Source of the DNA: Centroberyx gerrardi
Taxonomy: Eukaryota; Chordata; Actinopteri; Beryciformes; Berycidae
Assembly: GCF_048128805.1 (NCBI RefSeq)
Contig: NC_136010.1
Coordinates: 13,798,480-13,862,479 of the forward strand
Length of the DNA stretch: 64,000 nt
Direction: 5' to 3'
Shown: piece by piece, positions 26,047 through 38,800 of the stretch
Layout of the letters: every line of letters starts with the position of its first letter
How positions within the stretch are numbered: position 1 is the first letter of the stretch
Translations under genes and position numbers: made by a program
The notes under the pieces: model-generated
The model's database searches: none
Told to the model about the DNA's origin: nothing
What the model saw: the letters and a program-made list of their open reading frames with translations, nothing else

Positions 26047-29000
26047 AACTCAACACATACAAATTTAAATCCATTCTTCACTTTCAATGTATCTCTGCTA
26101 AATGTAATTTATCTAAGTTTCCCATCCCCCAACACACACATAACTACTACTATGTGCATGTACTGTATTCTAAATGTGTCCCGTGTCCTGTGCAGTGTTC
26201 GAGAGTCGGGATAAGATAGTGATAGTGATGGAGTACGCCAGCAGAGGAGAGCTGTATGATTACGTCCATGAGAGGAGGAGACTGCCAGAAACAGAAGCCA
26301 GAGACATCTTCAGACAAATCACCTCTGCTGTCCACTACTGCCACAAGGTTGGCACACATACACACACACACACCATCACACAATCTATTTATCATATAGT
26401 ATTTGCAAAAAACCTCACCGTAGTTATGTGCTGATAAATTCGAGACACAGTTACAGTGCGTGCAGCAGTACTCAGTGGTTCAACAAGCGAATACAGTACC
26501 GCTAAATCCATTAAATCCTAATCCTAATACTGCAGGAAAACTTGACTCGAGTTTTCAGATGTCTCTGGGTTAAGAGCGCATTACGCCTTGTTTGTTTTTT
26601 TTTGCAGTCACACTCACACACTGACACACATAATATAACAAACAAGTTGCTCAAATGAACTTCCTTCCCCGTCCAAGTGTGTCCTGGCAATGGGACAAAT
26701 TCGTCTTTGTTTTTATTGCAGTGTTGTATATACAGTTAACAGCCATGCCAGAAAAATAAGGATTGGGAAATAGTGAAATCCTATTAATACAGGACTGCAT
26801 TACAATAAATCTAACAATCTAGCATTTTGCTTGGTAAGGCACTGATGAAATACTGTTAATGCATGCATGCGTGCACATACACTCTTAAATGACTTAGCAG
26901 AGTAGCAGATGACAGAAATATTTTCGCCCTCATAAAATTCTTATCTCGCCACATATAGGTTTCTGAGTAAATTATTCCTTTATCAAAGTACCACATTAAA
27001 TTCAGGAATGAAGCCCATCATTTGACTGTTTTGGCTTTGTAGCGGGCGGGGAAGTGAATTTTGTGCTGCTTGTGCCTGACCTCAAACGTTGTTCCAAAAT
27101 AGACCTGAATGTTCCAGCATGCGTGAATTATTTAATATGATGCTTCTGATGTGTGTGTGCAAGGCTCACAAGAGAGAGTGTTTAGGCTTCAGGGGAAGAA
27201 TGAACAATTTCCTGCTTTTTTTTTATTATCCTAAAAAACAGTTCAGACAAATCTCAAAAATAAGAAGAATGGCAATCTAGATATACGTACATGTATGTTT
27301 TTATTTAATTTTTCTTGATTTCTTTCTTTTCCTTTTCTTTCCCTTTCTCTCCATCTTGCGTACACACTCTTTTATACACACGCTTACATACATACTGTAC
27401 ACAAAACAATGTCAAAGGTCACGGGTCATTTCCTCCACTTAAGTGTTCTTAAGAGGATGCAATTAGTGAAAGAAAGGAGGCTAGTCCGTCTCATTAGGCA
27501 GAGAGCTGTATGAGAAACTGACAGCAGTGTTTAAAGTTCCCCTGCGTCACACCAGCTCCTGGGTGGTCGCAGTAGTCTATAGCAGCCTTGTCTCCTCTTC
27601 TGAATTGCTCCCTACTCCTAAGTTTGCGGGTGAAAAGATGATCCTGCCATCGACTTTCCCTCCCATCCCCCCCTCCCCCCGGTGCGCTCCAGCCCTTCCT
27701 CGCCACTGTCTGCACTCTGTGGCCCCTCGCTGGCTCCCAGGTGCTTAACGCCATAGGAGGATCAAATCTCATCGCATCTCATCAGATGAGTTAACTCAGA
27801 CAAAGCGCTTCCTCATGCATGGCGATGATTAAACACCATCTGAGAGCCTCTTTCTCAAGGCCCCTCCGCCACGTCGGACACATGGCCCCGCCACATGAAA
27901 CCAAACCGGAATGTTAATGGTTATGAAAGAGTAATTGAAAGACAATCGTCCAGTCTAAAGACACGGATGGCTTGGGTTAAGAATAACTTACGCAACACAC
28001 ACTGAGTTAATGTCGTGCCCTTCAGACCATGCAGTCTCACATGTGCAGAGAAAGCGTCTTATTGTAAACAGGGAGGGAGGAGCACCGCAGGACTTCATGT
28101 GTCTCTTGCTCTCTTTCAGAACGGCGTCGTCCATCGAGACCTCAAGCTGGAGAACATCCTTTTGGATCAAGATTTGAATGTGAAGGTAAGATCAACAAAA
28201 CATACACAAACCGGGCCTCCTTTCCCAAAGAAGGAGAAGTGTAAACAAGTGTGTTTTTGAAAAGAAATGAACAGTTCCATTCAAAAATTGAGATATCCAC
28301 CATCTGTGTCCTCTTACAAAATTATTGTTGGCATGAGAGTAAAATAAATAATCTTAAGACCCGTGCTTCCAAATTAGTTACATTTTTGAGGATAAAAATA
28401 TCAGCTGATGAATTTCAGGAGGTCTTTTTTTTTTTTTTTGCAAAATGGATGTACAGCATGTTGGAATGAAACTCCTCAAATAGCTCTGCTGCTGGTAACG
28501 GTTTTTCTTGGCAGCTCCAAAACAAAATGCAAACAAATCACACATTGAGAACATACATTGGAACACATCCTGCCCACAATCATTTTCATGTTGCCAAGGC
28601 ATGCATACTGAACCGGCATAAAAACACGGTGCCAGGTCTTATAACAGAACCCAGGGGTCATTCCTTGCCTTATATGGGCGCTGCGCACGGCCCAGGGGAA
28701 TGCACGGAATCCAATGGCATTCGGGCCAGTCGGAGGGTTTTAATATAAGTATGGCGTGTCTGTCCGTCAAAAGAAAACACTGAGCGCAGACCTCTCAGCG
28801 GCTCCTCATTCATTGCAAGCCTCAGTTCCACCGCAATGGCCTCTCACAGCATGCCTGCTCCGGGAAATGACCCAAGGCTCTGTGTAATGCGTGGATGTGT
28901 TATGTTTGCATAGCAGCTGCTAAATGCCAGAAGGCAGACACAGTCAGACATGCTAGATGAAATGTTGGTTCTTGGTCCAGTTTGAAGTCACTGAGCCTCA

Positions 29001-29923
29001 CAGTTAGTACAGGAAGGTTAGAATATATTGCAGGTTCAAACCGATCAATCAACCACCGATCATAATCGGCCGATAGATTTTCTAAATAGGCCATCAGTGA
29101 TTTGTCACTTAATGTTTCCACTGCCCAGTCACATTTTAGGCCTACTTCCTTTATGCTCATTTGCAATTTGACAGTAACTGAATTTGGTATTTCCTAAATA
29201 GAAAACATTGATTCTTTAACTAGCCTTGCTTGCTTTTTAATTTCGGAATTGTCAGGAGCAAGGTCCAGAGAGAGACTTGTTTATTTCATGTAGTTATTTT
29301 CTGAATAGGCTGTTTTGTTTGAATGTATTCATTCACATTTCACATATATTTATTTATTTATGACGTTGTGTTATGAGTTTCATAGCCTATATGATTAGAA
29401 ACTTTTTAAGGTATTGGACAGAAGGCTGCCTCAATGAAAAACGTTTTTCACTAATGGCAGCAGGAGGTTAGTAAGCACCTCAGTCATCAAACACACTCTA
29501 ACATGAAATAACTATGTTTGGATAGAAACTGTGATGTATGTACACAGTTAGGACAGCGGTGTCATGCAGCCATAAGCAATCTGTTAAACACAGTGATCTA
29601 TTGGAATTTTACTGTTTGTGCTTGCTGTGTACTTTTACATGATGTGCCGTTGTTAGTAGAAAGTCCAAACGTATCATTTCAATAAACGATCAGATCGATA
29701 ATCAGCCAAAAATCACTTTCTTTCACCATGATATTATCCCAAGAACCTGAAACAACAGCTTGAAAAAGTTTTCCAAACAGGGTGCAAAGCACTTTTAGAA
29801 TATTTTCCAGGAGCCTGTTTTGCCCGTCCAGGCTGAGGAATAGGGGACAGTGTGGATGGGAGGCAGTGACTTCTCACTACAGCCCATATAATTCTCAGGC
29901 ACGTGTATAGGAGTTATGATTAG

Positions 29924-29969
<46 letters not shown>

Positions 29970-32900
29970 TTTGCAGGCATTCAACATTGAAGAATGTCTC
30001 TCCCAAAGCAATGGAATGAGTGCAGGAACCTCACGCAGGCTTAGCTCTGCCCGGCTGACTGGCGCTGGTGCCAAGGGAGAATTTACACCGCAGGACACAC
30101 ACACATACACACACACACACACACAATTAGGTCGTAGAAAGGGAAGCTCTAGTGTTTAAACCACACAACTCGCATGCACAGTCGACTCATCATCACTGCT
30201 ACCTTACATACATTATCAACTGTGAGCTGAACTTGTATATACAATCTCATCTTCCGACTGTGAGGTCCCTGCTCCCCGGTGCCTCAGCTCCACGGAAATA
30301 AAGCTGTCAAGTCCGGTATTGTCAACACCACAGGGGCTGATAGTGTGTTGGTGCGCATGTTAATAATCACTTCAGATAGAGGGGAGACTCGGTCTGTCTG
30401 CCTGTGGCCCCTCACAGCCTCGAGTGCTCGTTCTGTTACGTGACTGTACGCAGCCTGATGTTCTTGGCCCTCTCCTCTTTCCTCACTCACACTTACGTTG
30501 GCAAAAGCTCAACACATCTATTTTTGGCTCAGTTAAAAGGAACTGCTTTGAATTACTGTGTTTTTGCCACATGGTTGGTGTGCAGCACATACTCACTGAG
30601 ATGGAATCTGCGGTAAATGTTTTTGTGTGTGCGTGTGTTACAGTGAATGAGTGATTGACTTTGTTGTGAAGGGTTCAGTGACTGATGCGGCCATTATATC
30701 ATAATGTAAATGTGTGCTGGGTCGGACCGCAGAGAGCAGCAGACAGACGTCTGGGCTGAGGTCTGCAGTGTAGCGTGTGACAGCTGTCAGGCTGTTACGT
30801 CATCCTGCCACTGGGACTCACTGCCACACATCAACCTTTTGTTTACTTGCCACAAACTTATGAATAGATCCGAAGATGGCGAGCGATAATAGCAGTGAAC
30901 AAAAAAATTATATGCAAAGTTATTCATTTATTCTCTCTCTTTCTCCCGCTCTGCAGCTGGCAGACTTCGGCCTTTCCAACCATTTCCAGAGGGGCAATCT
31001 GCTGCAGACCTACTGTGGAAGTCCGCTCTATGCCTCGCCAGAGATAGTGAAAGGACTGCCATACCAGGGGCCAGAGGTGGGTCAGCACGCCCCCACTGCT
31101 GATATCCTCACTTATACCAACTAGGGATGGGGCGATATATCGAAATTCAATATATCGCAATACAAAAATGCAACAATACGTATCGTGGGGCAGAAAAATT
31201 AATCGTGATATTAGCTCCATTTTATTCTGCTGTATTAATCGCAAATGTGACAGCTTGCCCATCACAATTTTACAAGCTCTCCATCGAGATTATATTATTT
31301 GCACTTTGTAATTTTTAAATTGTTGTTTACATTCTAGCAAGCCAATGCCATTGATAGGAAGATTTGTGGCTCAGAAATAAACATAATCCTGCAATCCCGT
31401 CATACTTTGTTGTCATTGAACTTTTATTTATTACATCGTATCGTGGTTGTATCTAATCGTGAACCCCATATCGCATATCGAATCATATTGTGAGATAAGC
31501 ACAAAGTGTATATCATAAATGCTAAATGTAACAATATATACATGTTAATCATGCATGTTTGTTTTTATATGCCAGGTGGACTGCTGGGCGCTGGGAGTGT
31601 TGCTGTATGCCCTGGTGTACGGCAGCATGCCCTTCGATGGGGCCAGTCACACCACTCTCACAGAGCAGATCAGCCAAGGCCGCTACCGCAGACCCAACCC
31701 CGCCTCAGGTACAGCCTTACAACCTACACCGTCACTGTCTATCAATGTTGCATACACATCTCTATTCACCAAGTGCCAAATGTGATTATTTTGTTTGCTA
31801 GCACCCTGTTAATTACAGGGCTTTTATGATGAATAAAGTCAGTTCGGCTAGTATAAATAGCAGTTGACACCTGACCTCTGTCTCCACTCCCTCCAGATGC
31901 CTGTGCTCTTATCGACTGGCTGTTGACGGTGCGTGTGGATGAGAGGGCCACGATAGAGGATGTGGCCAACCACTGGTGGGTGAACTGGGGTTACGAGGAG
32001 AGTGTGTGCGACTGCCCTTTGTCCCCACACCAGGACTGCCCCTCCCCCCTGCTGGCGCGCTACATCGACTGGCAGAATCGGGTCGCCGCTACCAGCAGCA
32101 TGACTGTTGACCCCGCGTGCCTGTCGTCTGACTGCTCCTATCCACCGCACCCCTCTGCTCACCCCTTCTACTTCAGCTTCCCTCTCAAGGGCGATCGCGG
32201 AGGAGGAGGAGGAGGAGGAGGAGGAGGAGGAAGGGTACGTGGAGGAATTTCAAGTCTCAGGAAGTCGCGCAAGGAGAATGCCATTCCCCAGACTGCACTG
32301 GGCGCTTGCGGTGCTGTCTGCGCCGCAGTTCCCACCTCCGCTACTGCCTCCTCTTCTTCCACCATGGAGAGAAAGAAACCCAAGGGCATTCTGAAACCCC
32401 AGAGGAGTTTCGATTCGGCCTTTCTCAACCCTCCTAAAGAGAACTCTCCCTCCCAGCCGTGTAACGCCGCTCCGCAGCCTTACCGAACACACACCCTCGC
32501 CCACACACATGCTGAAGTCCTGTCCACCAGCCTGCCACCTCCCTCTACATTCAGCCAGCCCTCATCCAAGATGCCCAAGAAGGGGATCCTGAAGAACCTG
32601 TATGGAGGGGAGTCGGGGTACGCCTCATCCCCAGAGAGAAGGGGCTCCGGGGCGGGTGCGGGGGTTGGAGGAAAAGTGGGTGGTGGTCCTGGTGATTTGT
32701 GCTCCTGCAAACCGCACCCTTTCCCCCCTGCTGCAGACGACAGCCCCACCATGCGCACAGAGGCAGTCCGGAGAAGGAAGGGTATTCTCAAACGTAACGG
32801 CAAGTTCTCTCGCAGCCTGGATCTGCCCGATGACCGTCACTCATCATCATCTTCTTCTTCTTCAGCCGCCATGATATTCCCAGAGGCCCTGCAGCAGCTC

Positions 32901-33176
32901 CTCCAGGCCACAGGGGGCACCAGCGGCACTGAGGGGAGCTGCAGTCGCCCCGCCAGCGTGGTGAGCGAGGATAGCCTCTTCTCCTCCGATTCCTTCGACC
33001 TACTGGACCTCAGCGCCCAATCGCGTCGCAGGATTTTCTCCCGGGGCATGCGGCGGAGTGCCTGCAGCTCTGAGGAGGACCTAGAGGAGCTCGGAGCCGA
33101 GGCACACAGGGTCGGGACACGCAGAGGTCGGGGGCGAGGTGAAGAAGGAGAAGGAAGGAAGGACATGCTCAGATAA
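20228..33176 (+). CDS. nuak1: NUAK family SNF1-like kinase, NUAK1-type
   Basis: Seven coding exons: 20228-20557, 24818-24938, 26196-26347, 28120-28185, 30957-31076, 31576-31708 and 31897-33176. They join in phase to 733 aa; human NUAK1 has 661. The chosen ATG has A at -3 and G at +4; in-frame ATGs at 20263, 20398 and 20434 are alternatives. The kinase domain begins near residue 87 ([15 protein letters not shown]). Catalytic Lys114, Glu133, HRD Asp208 and DFG Asp226 are present, and Thr241 in [15 protein letters not shown] matches the LKB1-phosphorylated site. [29 protein letters not shown] and [10 protein letters not shown] favour NUAK1 over NUAK2. Three GILK motifs (residues about 471, 537, 603) correspond to the PP1-beta docking motifs of NUAK1. 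A run of eleven glycines precedes SLRKSRKEN. The tail ends GRKDMLR and lacks the family's conserved terminal block (QALEICSKLN in human). Confidence 0.9.
20855..20926. repeat. (GT)n microsatellite in nuak1 intron 1
   Basis: Long GT run with few interruptions, about 300 bp downstream of nuak1 coding exon 1. Intron 1 also carries GT runs at about 21669-21710, 23724-23771, 24178-24200 and 24370-24398, a (GGA)n run at about 21886-21916 and a TC run at about 23141-23169. Confidence 0.9.
22255..22400 (+). repeat. GT-flanked dispersed repeat, inverted copy
   Basis: It starts in a GT tract, runs through ggccaagagtctatttggca and ttcacagatgca, and ends in gggacgtatgtgtgtg and a second GT tract. It aligns, in reverse orientation, with the two tandem units at 25007-25297. 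The unit is thus about 120-130 bp of unique sequence bounded by GT/CA runs on both sides. Family unknown. Confidence 0.7.
23697..23722 (+). repeat. Short tandem repeat of ggagttccct
   Basis: Three head-to-tail copies of a 10-base unit directly before the (GT)n run at 23724-23771 in nuak1 intron 1. Confidence 0.8.
25007..25340 (-). repeat. 169-bp tandem duplication of the GT-flanked repeat
   Basis: Two near-identical units with a period of 169 bp start at 25007 and 25176 (cgtacacacacaagtcccaa...). Each contains gaacagcac, ggctgcatctgtggcggatt and ccaaatagactcttggcc and is separated by CA runs. They are inverted relative to 22255-22400. They lie in nuak1 intron 2. Confidence 0.88.
29020..29720. 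mobile_element. Possible hAT-like DNA element remnant
   Basis: The left part has ccgatcataatcggccgat and the right part has cgatcagatcgataatcagcc, palindromic motifs typical of an abundant group of fish DNA transposons. The boundaries and target duplication could not be fixed, so both the span and the class are weak. Lies in nuak1 intron 4. Confidence 0.3.
31128..31500. mobile_element. Possible DNA transposon remnant with CGATATATCG motifs
   Basis: It begins ctagggatggggcgatatatcg and ends in atatcgcatatcgaatcat followed by attgtgag, with repeated tatcg/cgata motifs between. The pattern recalls widespread fish non-autonomous DNA elements. It lies in nuak1 intron 5. No clear target duplication was found. 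Confidence 0.4.
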
Positions 33177-34155
33177 ACCTAAGGAATGATGGAGATGTCT
33201 ACAGGGTGAAAATATGGATTTAATGCCCATGCTTCAAGGCACTTTTCTGTGATAATCAAGAACTTTTGATGGACTCAGAGCTTATAGTTCCACAGGGAAA
33301 GATTGCATCTCAAGTAGTTGGACTATATTGAGCAATCTACCATCAATTTAAAGCACTATTTCTTCGGACATTTCACCTGTATTGAATGATAGGTTAACAC
33401 TATTTGTCGACAACGCCTCTCAATGTGAGGCCATACAGACGGTGAATAGAAACTAAGTAACACCTGAAGGGGGTCCAGTATCTGCTGAAATATAGAGGTG
33501 TGGCCTGAATGTGGCATAATGGACAGACTATTTAATGAATGAACTCTGTTCTAATAATAAAGAGAACTCACTCTGACCTCACCTGCACAACAAATCCTCC
33601 ATTTTGGGCTTACAGCAGATTTCTGTATAGATGAGCCTTGAGAATTTGAGTCTGGAAGCTGTAATCTGGAAAAGTGGCTTGTTTTACTGACCAACACTGC
33701 AGCCTTTTGGAACGGATGAGAAGCGTAACTCAGCGCAGCCCATTGGATATCCGATTCCATGTATTGATGTGCCATGTCAATAGTGACACTAAACTGACAA
33801 GACAGTAAAAATGCATAGTGTCTGCTCTATTGTGAGGATAAATTCTGTTAAACTGTAATGTTGTGATATTTCACCACATGTCATTGAGTATATTTGTATT
33901 GCACAGTATTGTATGTGCATAATTTGCTCCTTTGCACCAACAGACACAGTGTGAATGGCAGATGGGTCACATTGCTTTCACCTAGACACCACCAATGCTG
34001 CTGTGGACATTTGAATGGGTGCTGAGGTACAATAATGTGGTCACATGTGTGCCATTGTAAATCTGTAATTTTCATACTGTAAGTAGAGAATTCTGTTAAT
34101 TTGCTCAACCGTTTTGGTACTTTGTTGGAAAAATAAATTATGTGAATCTGAACAC
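33177..34155 (+). promoter_or_regulatory. nuak1 3' untranslated region with polyadenylation signal
   Basis: Just under 1 kb without further coding potential ends at AATAAA (34132-34137), followed by a GT-rich stretch (tgcttgtgttctgtttc), as expected for a cleavage and polyadenylation site. Confidence 0.65.
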
Positions 34156-34159
34156 TCTG

Positions 34160-34957
34160 CTTGTGTTCTGTTTCTAGCTGCGTACCTAGAAACGGTCAGC
34201 ACAGCGCCTAAAATAGCAGGAAGTTATAAATGAAGCACTAGCTTGACAGATTTGTGTACCTGGCTCACTGCTGCATTCACACATTTGTCTAGAGGTCTAA
34301 AAATAAGTCTAAAAACAGTAAGAAAACATGGCAAGCAGCAGGAGATGACGGATAAAGTGAGCACATTCTGCAGCTTTAAAAAGAATTAAGATAGCCATTA
34401 TGAAGCACCAGTGTAACACTGAGGAAAATGGCCATTTTTAGACAAATCACCCTTTGATTCCAAATGTTCCCTCTTCTCTATAGTTAAGGGCCTCTTCTGT
34501 TTTTGGTCCTAGGCATGAGACAACATAGAGGAATAGAGCAACAGTGTTTATGATATGCCAAGAGCTATCCAATTGATAAACTCCAGAGCCCTGTGTCTCC
34601 ATAAACACAGAGCCATATTTACTCTACAGACCATTTTCATAATGTTTTCATTTACTTAAATTAAAATGCATCTGGAAAAAAAAAACAACCTCAAAAGATT
34701 TTAAAAGGTCAGAAAATTCTTTGGTAAAAATAATGGAATGCTCTAAATTTACACAGTTTTACTGTGGCAACTTTACAATAAATGTGAGTTTTTAATTGTT
34801 GAAATTGTCCCTATGTAGGAAAGTTTATCCATTTCTTACAAAACATGCAAAACCATTCATGCATCTGAAAAGAAAGTGAAAATAGGCAGGGAAAATTGTA
34901 TTAGTGCACTGATTACCCTAATAGTTATAATCTATAGTAATGTATACTAGTCCTTTA

Positions 34958-35037
<80 letters not shown>

Positions 35038-35192
35038 ACACACACACACACACACACACATAGTTGCGCAGAGGCCTAATCCTTTCAGGAGAGATATTTG
35101 CATTTGTACAGATATCGAAAGCTCAGTACAGGAGCTTATTATGATGATGAAGAGATAGTAACGTTGCTAGATTAGTTTATGGCAGACAAGCT

Positions 35193-35223
<31 letters not shown>

Positions 35224-38200
35224 CGTGCATGGGTGCGTGCGTGCGTGTGTGTATGTGCATGGGTATGACGGCTTTCAGCGAGGACTTGCGTTTGAAGCAG
35301 ATTTAAACTTTGTTACAACTGGAAAACACATTTATATCTCCCCCCTTTGTTTCCATTGTTGGCTTTCACTAAATACTTTTCCAAACACAGTCTCAAATTT
35401 TGTAGCGCTCTCCTCAATCTAATGGAGAAAGCCTATGATGAAACACATGAAAGCTCACTACCAGGTCTTGTTTAGATAGGAGGAAGTCCGGTACAGCTGA
35501 CATAAACATACAACTTATACCACCCAAGGTTTTAACTCTGTTTTGAGTGTACTTCCTGATGCAATAGGTAGTTTAATGGCTTTATTGTTAATGGTTGATG
35601 GAAGACAGAAAGGTACTCAATTAACTTGCCCATTGGTGGATGAAGTCCAGAGCAGAGGTCTGATGGTGACATTTCAAAACAGGCCTTATCTCCAGTCAGT
35701 CACACAGGGACAAGACCAATCTGTTATGTAACCGCTGACCTTAAAGTGCTTGTAGCTAATATTTACACTGCTGGTCGGTCACTGTGTCTCTGTCCAAGGC
35801 AATATTATTTCTATGACACCTCATTATCTTTTCACAGATGGGCTTTTCTGCCTCTGAAGCAAAACACAGAAGCATTGCTGCATGTTGGACTGCTTGAGTG
35901 ATAAAGGGATTAAAACTGTTCAATTTGAGAACACAATGTAAAAAAAATCTAATAATTAAATAAATGTCCTATTAAATGTCAAGGCATTAGCCTCTACAAT
36001 TTTACTGTCAACAAGACCATTCATCAGCATTTTACAAAATTCCTCCTGCTTGTAATCATCCAGCCTACTAGTATTAAATCCCGTTCAAAGTGTTATTTGC
36101 AAGATTTTGGTAAGAACTTCTGATAATAAATAATTGATTACATGTTAATATATTGGATACACATTAATTGTGTACCATTGACACAGATTACAGTGGCTTA
36201 GCTCCTCCTACTCCTCCCAAAATAACTACAGGAATGTGCTGTGTGGGATCTACTGGACCTTGAACTTGGTTAAAAGACTTCAGTTGCTAGTTTCTCTCCT
36301 GTTCTCCCTCAGCAGTGAGCTCTTCCCACTGCTGCTCTCTTTCACTGAGAAGCTCAAGCAACCATGTGTGTCTAAAACAAAGGCTTGGCTTTAATAGTCA
36401 GGGATAATTGTACAGTAACCTGAGCCTAAAGCATCTAAATTGTGTGTGGGCCTCCTGTCAGTCAAATATAGCCAGTTTCCATGTTCCCCTAAGCAGCATG
36501 GACTCCATGGCCAAGGATGTTAAAGATGCTGAACTATTCCAAGTATCTGCAATAATTACTAACTCAAACCAGGGGAAAAGGGTTCACAGCTAAATCCCAC
36601 AGGCCAATAGGCTTTTCTTTCTGTTCCCTCACGTGTGGACAAAAGTACTGTCGAGTGAGCAAAAGCCCCCAGGCCTTTCAGGTCTTAGGCTGCTTACTAG
36701 GGCTCAGGCAGTTGGGGAACAGCAGCATTAGGACAGTGAAATCTTTGGTACGGGAAGTGTGCGGCCTCTTATGAACACTCACTAGCTGTTCATTCACCGG
36801 TGCTCTTACTTTTAGGGCATTCCCCAAATGTTTTATCATTAATCCCTATTGGATTAATGATAAAGGTTTGTCTTTCTTTCTGCTCAGTCATCCATTTCAT
36901 CTTGATACATTTAATGTCGGTCCTTAACAAAACATTATAATTAAATTTAACAAGATTAAGTTATCAAAAAAGCAACATCTCAGTTTACTTTCACTTCCTC
37001 TTTTCTTTTCTTTGTTCTAATGACTTTTAATAAGCCCTATACAGCTGAAAGTTACTGTTCAATTAAATTAACCTTTCCCTTCAAGAAAAAGGTTTCTAAT
37101 CATCTTGATGAGACTAAGTAAGTCAGCCATCTGGCCTGGTCAGATAACAATTCTGATGTCAATTGCCAAGGCACCCAAGGTTATCTGACCTCACAGCAAC
37201 TACAATGTAAAAAGTGATTCCAAATACCCAAGGCAAAGAAAACAACTCCAAGACCCCATCCGGTGTCCTTAAAAAAAACATCTGAAGTTTATAAAACCAG
37301 AAAATCGTTGCTTACAAGGCAAAGTAGGAACAACAACTGATTCCTCACAATTGAAGCAGGCACAGCTGTACATCCTGATTCTCCTCCTGCACATCTGAGC
37401 CTCATTTAGACTGGGACTGGTAGTGATAATCATACATGACTTAGCTTTTATGTAAAGACTTGAAATAACATCAAGCCTCTACTTGAATTATAAAGAGATG
37501 AAATTAGGAAAACCTAACACAGAGAGGACAAACACAGATTTTCTTCTGTTGATGACGAAAGCCCTCTGGCACAAACTGACTGTTTTTACTTATAAATGTA
37601 TTCATTTTCATACTAGAATTACCATGCGAGACAAACGCATTGTGACAAGTTACATAACTCTATCTGGTAACAACACTTCAGAGACACTTCATCGCCAGCC
37701 AGAATCCAACTTCACTGTGCCAACGATATCTATGGAAATATGAACCTCCTTTGTATTCTCAAAAGGTGGGACCGCTTTATCACAAAAGTCTGACCACATA
37801 ATGTTATATTTCACTGTAAATGACTGCAACTTCTCTATGAGCAAGTCTTACTCAACAGTCCCCTCTGAGTTCTCTCTGCTGGTGATCAGAAAATTAAAGT
37901 GTGTCCTTCTCATGCTTTAATGACACAGAGACTAGCAACCCCAACAGTTCATCCATGTTTAGGACAAATGTTATTTTTAACAGACCAGGCAGACAGGCTA
38001 CTTGAAACATCAGTGGTTTGCCCATGGGTCATCATGGCCCAGCATAACCCTCAAAGCAAACTGGACCTCAGAGTATTGAACAACCGTGCCATCTTGTGGC
38101 CATTTGGTCTAACTGGTTTCCTACTCAGCTGGACCCACAAAGCACAGCAACAGTTTCTGCAGTCTGCCTAAAAGGCCAGAGAGATATTCCACCTCCCAGT

Positions 38201-38800
38201 TCAATCAAGAAATGCAGCCATGTTGCCTGTCCTGTAATATTATTGAATAAGAGAAACTCACTGAGAGAGATCACCTCCACCTGTGGTAATAGTAAACAGT
38301 GACCAGTGTCAATCCAGCTTTTGGGAAAGTCATCATGTCACCTCCTGTTGGCTCAAACTCAGAAGACTTCAAGACTTATATGTATGTGTAACTCCCCATA
38401 TATGTATGTGTTGATTGTATGTTATGTTTTGATAATAGGCCTATATATTGAGCCCACAGTGAACTATGAACTTTAGTTGAGCATATAATTAATAATCTTG
38501 TCTATTCAAAAATGACTGAAAAATTACCTACAAATGAGCTGCAGTTTCTTATAAATTAGTTAAGTTTATAAGAAATTGTTTTTGTTTATTTGTTTGTTTT
38601 TATTGTCAATGGGAATATGAATGGAATGCAAAATGTTGATGAACAATCACTTGATACAGGGAGATATAAGCAGTATTGAGCCCAATATCATGGCATTACA
38701 TTAACAGATAAAAAATGCAACAACAAATACATTAGAGAAATCAACAAAAACAACATTATTCCTAGAGGCAAGTTTTTCTGGAATTTGATTATAGATATTA
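34160..38800. other. Intergenic DNA, no gene recognised
   Basis: Apart from the CT/CA and GT microsatellites near 34961-35230, this stretch shows only short, unrelated open frames. No exon of a known family was recognised on either strand. Confidence 0.5.
34961..35060. repeat. Compound (CT)n(CA)n microsatellite
   Basis: About 72 bases of CT followed by a CA run, with a GT run near 35200-35222 downstream. One of the longest simple repeats in the window. Confidence 0.92.

Noticed and set aside
32107-32510. Several 85-107-codon frames overlapping the nuak1 last exon
   Set aside because: Shadows of a GC-rich coding exon in other frames; no family resemblance.
20228-33176. NUAK2 identity for the kinase
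   Set aside because: [25 protein letters not shown] and SPLLAR-IDW match NUAK1; NUAK2 has ERQQL, YCHQNRVV and WSLGVLLYILVHG at these places. A divergent fish paralogue remains possible.
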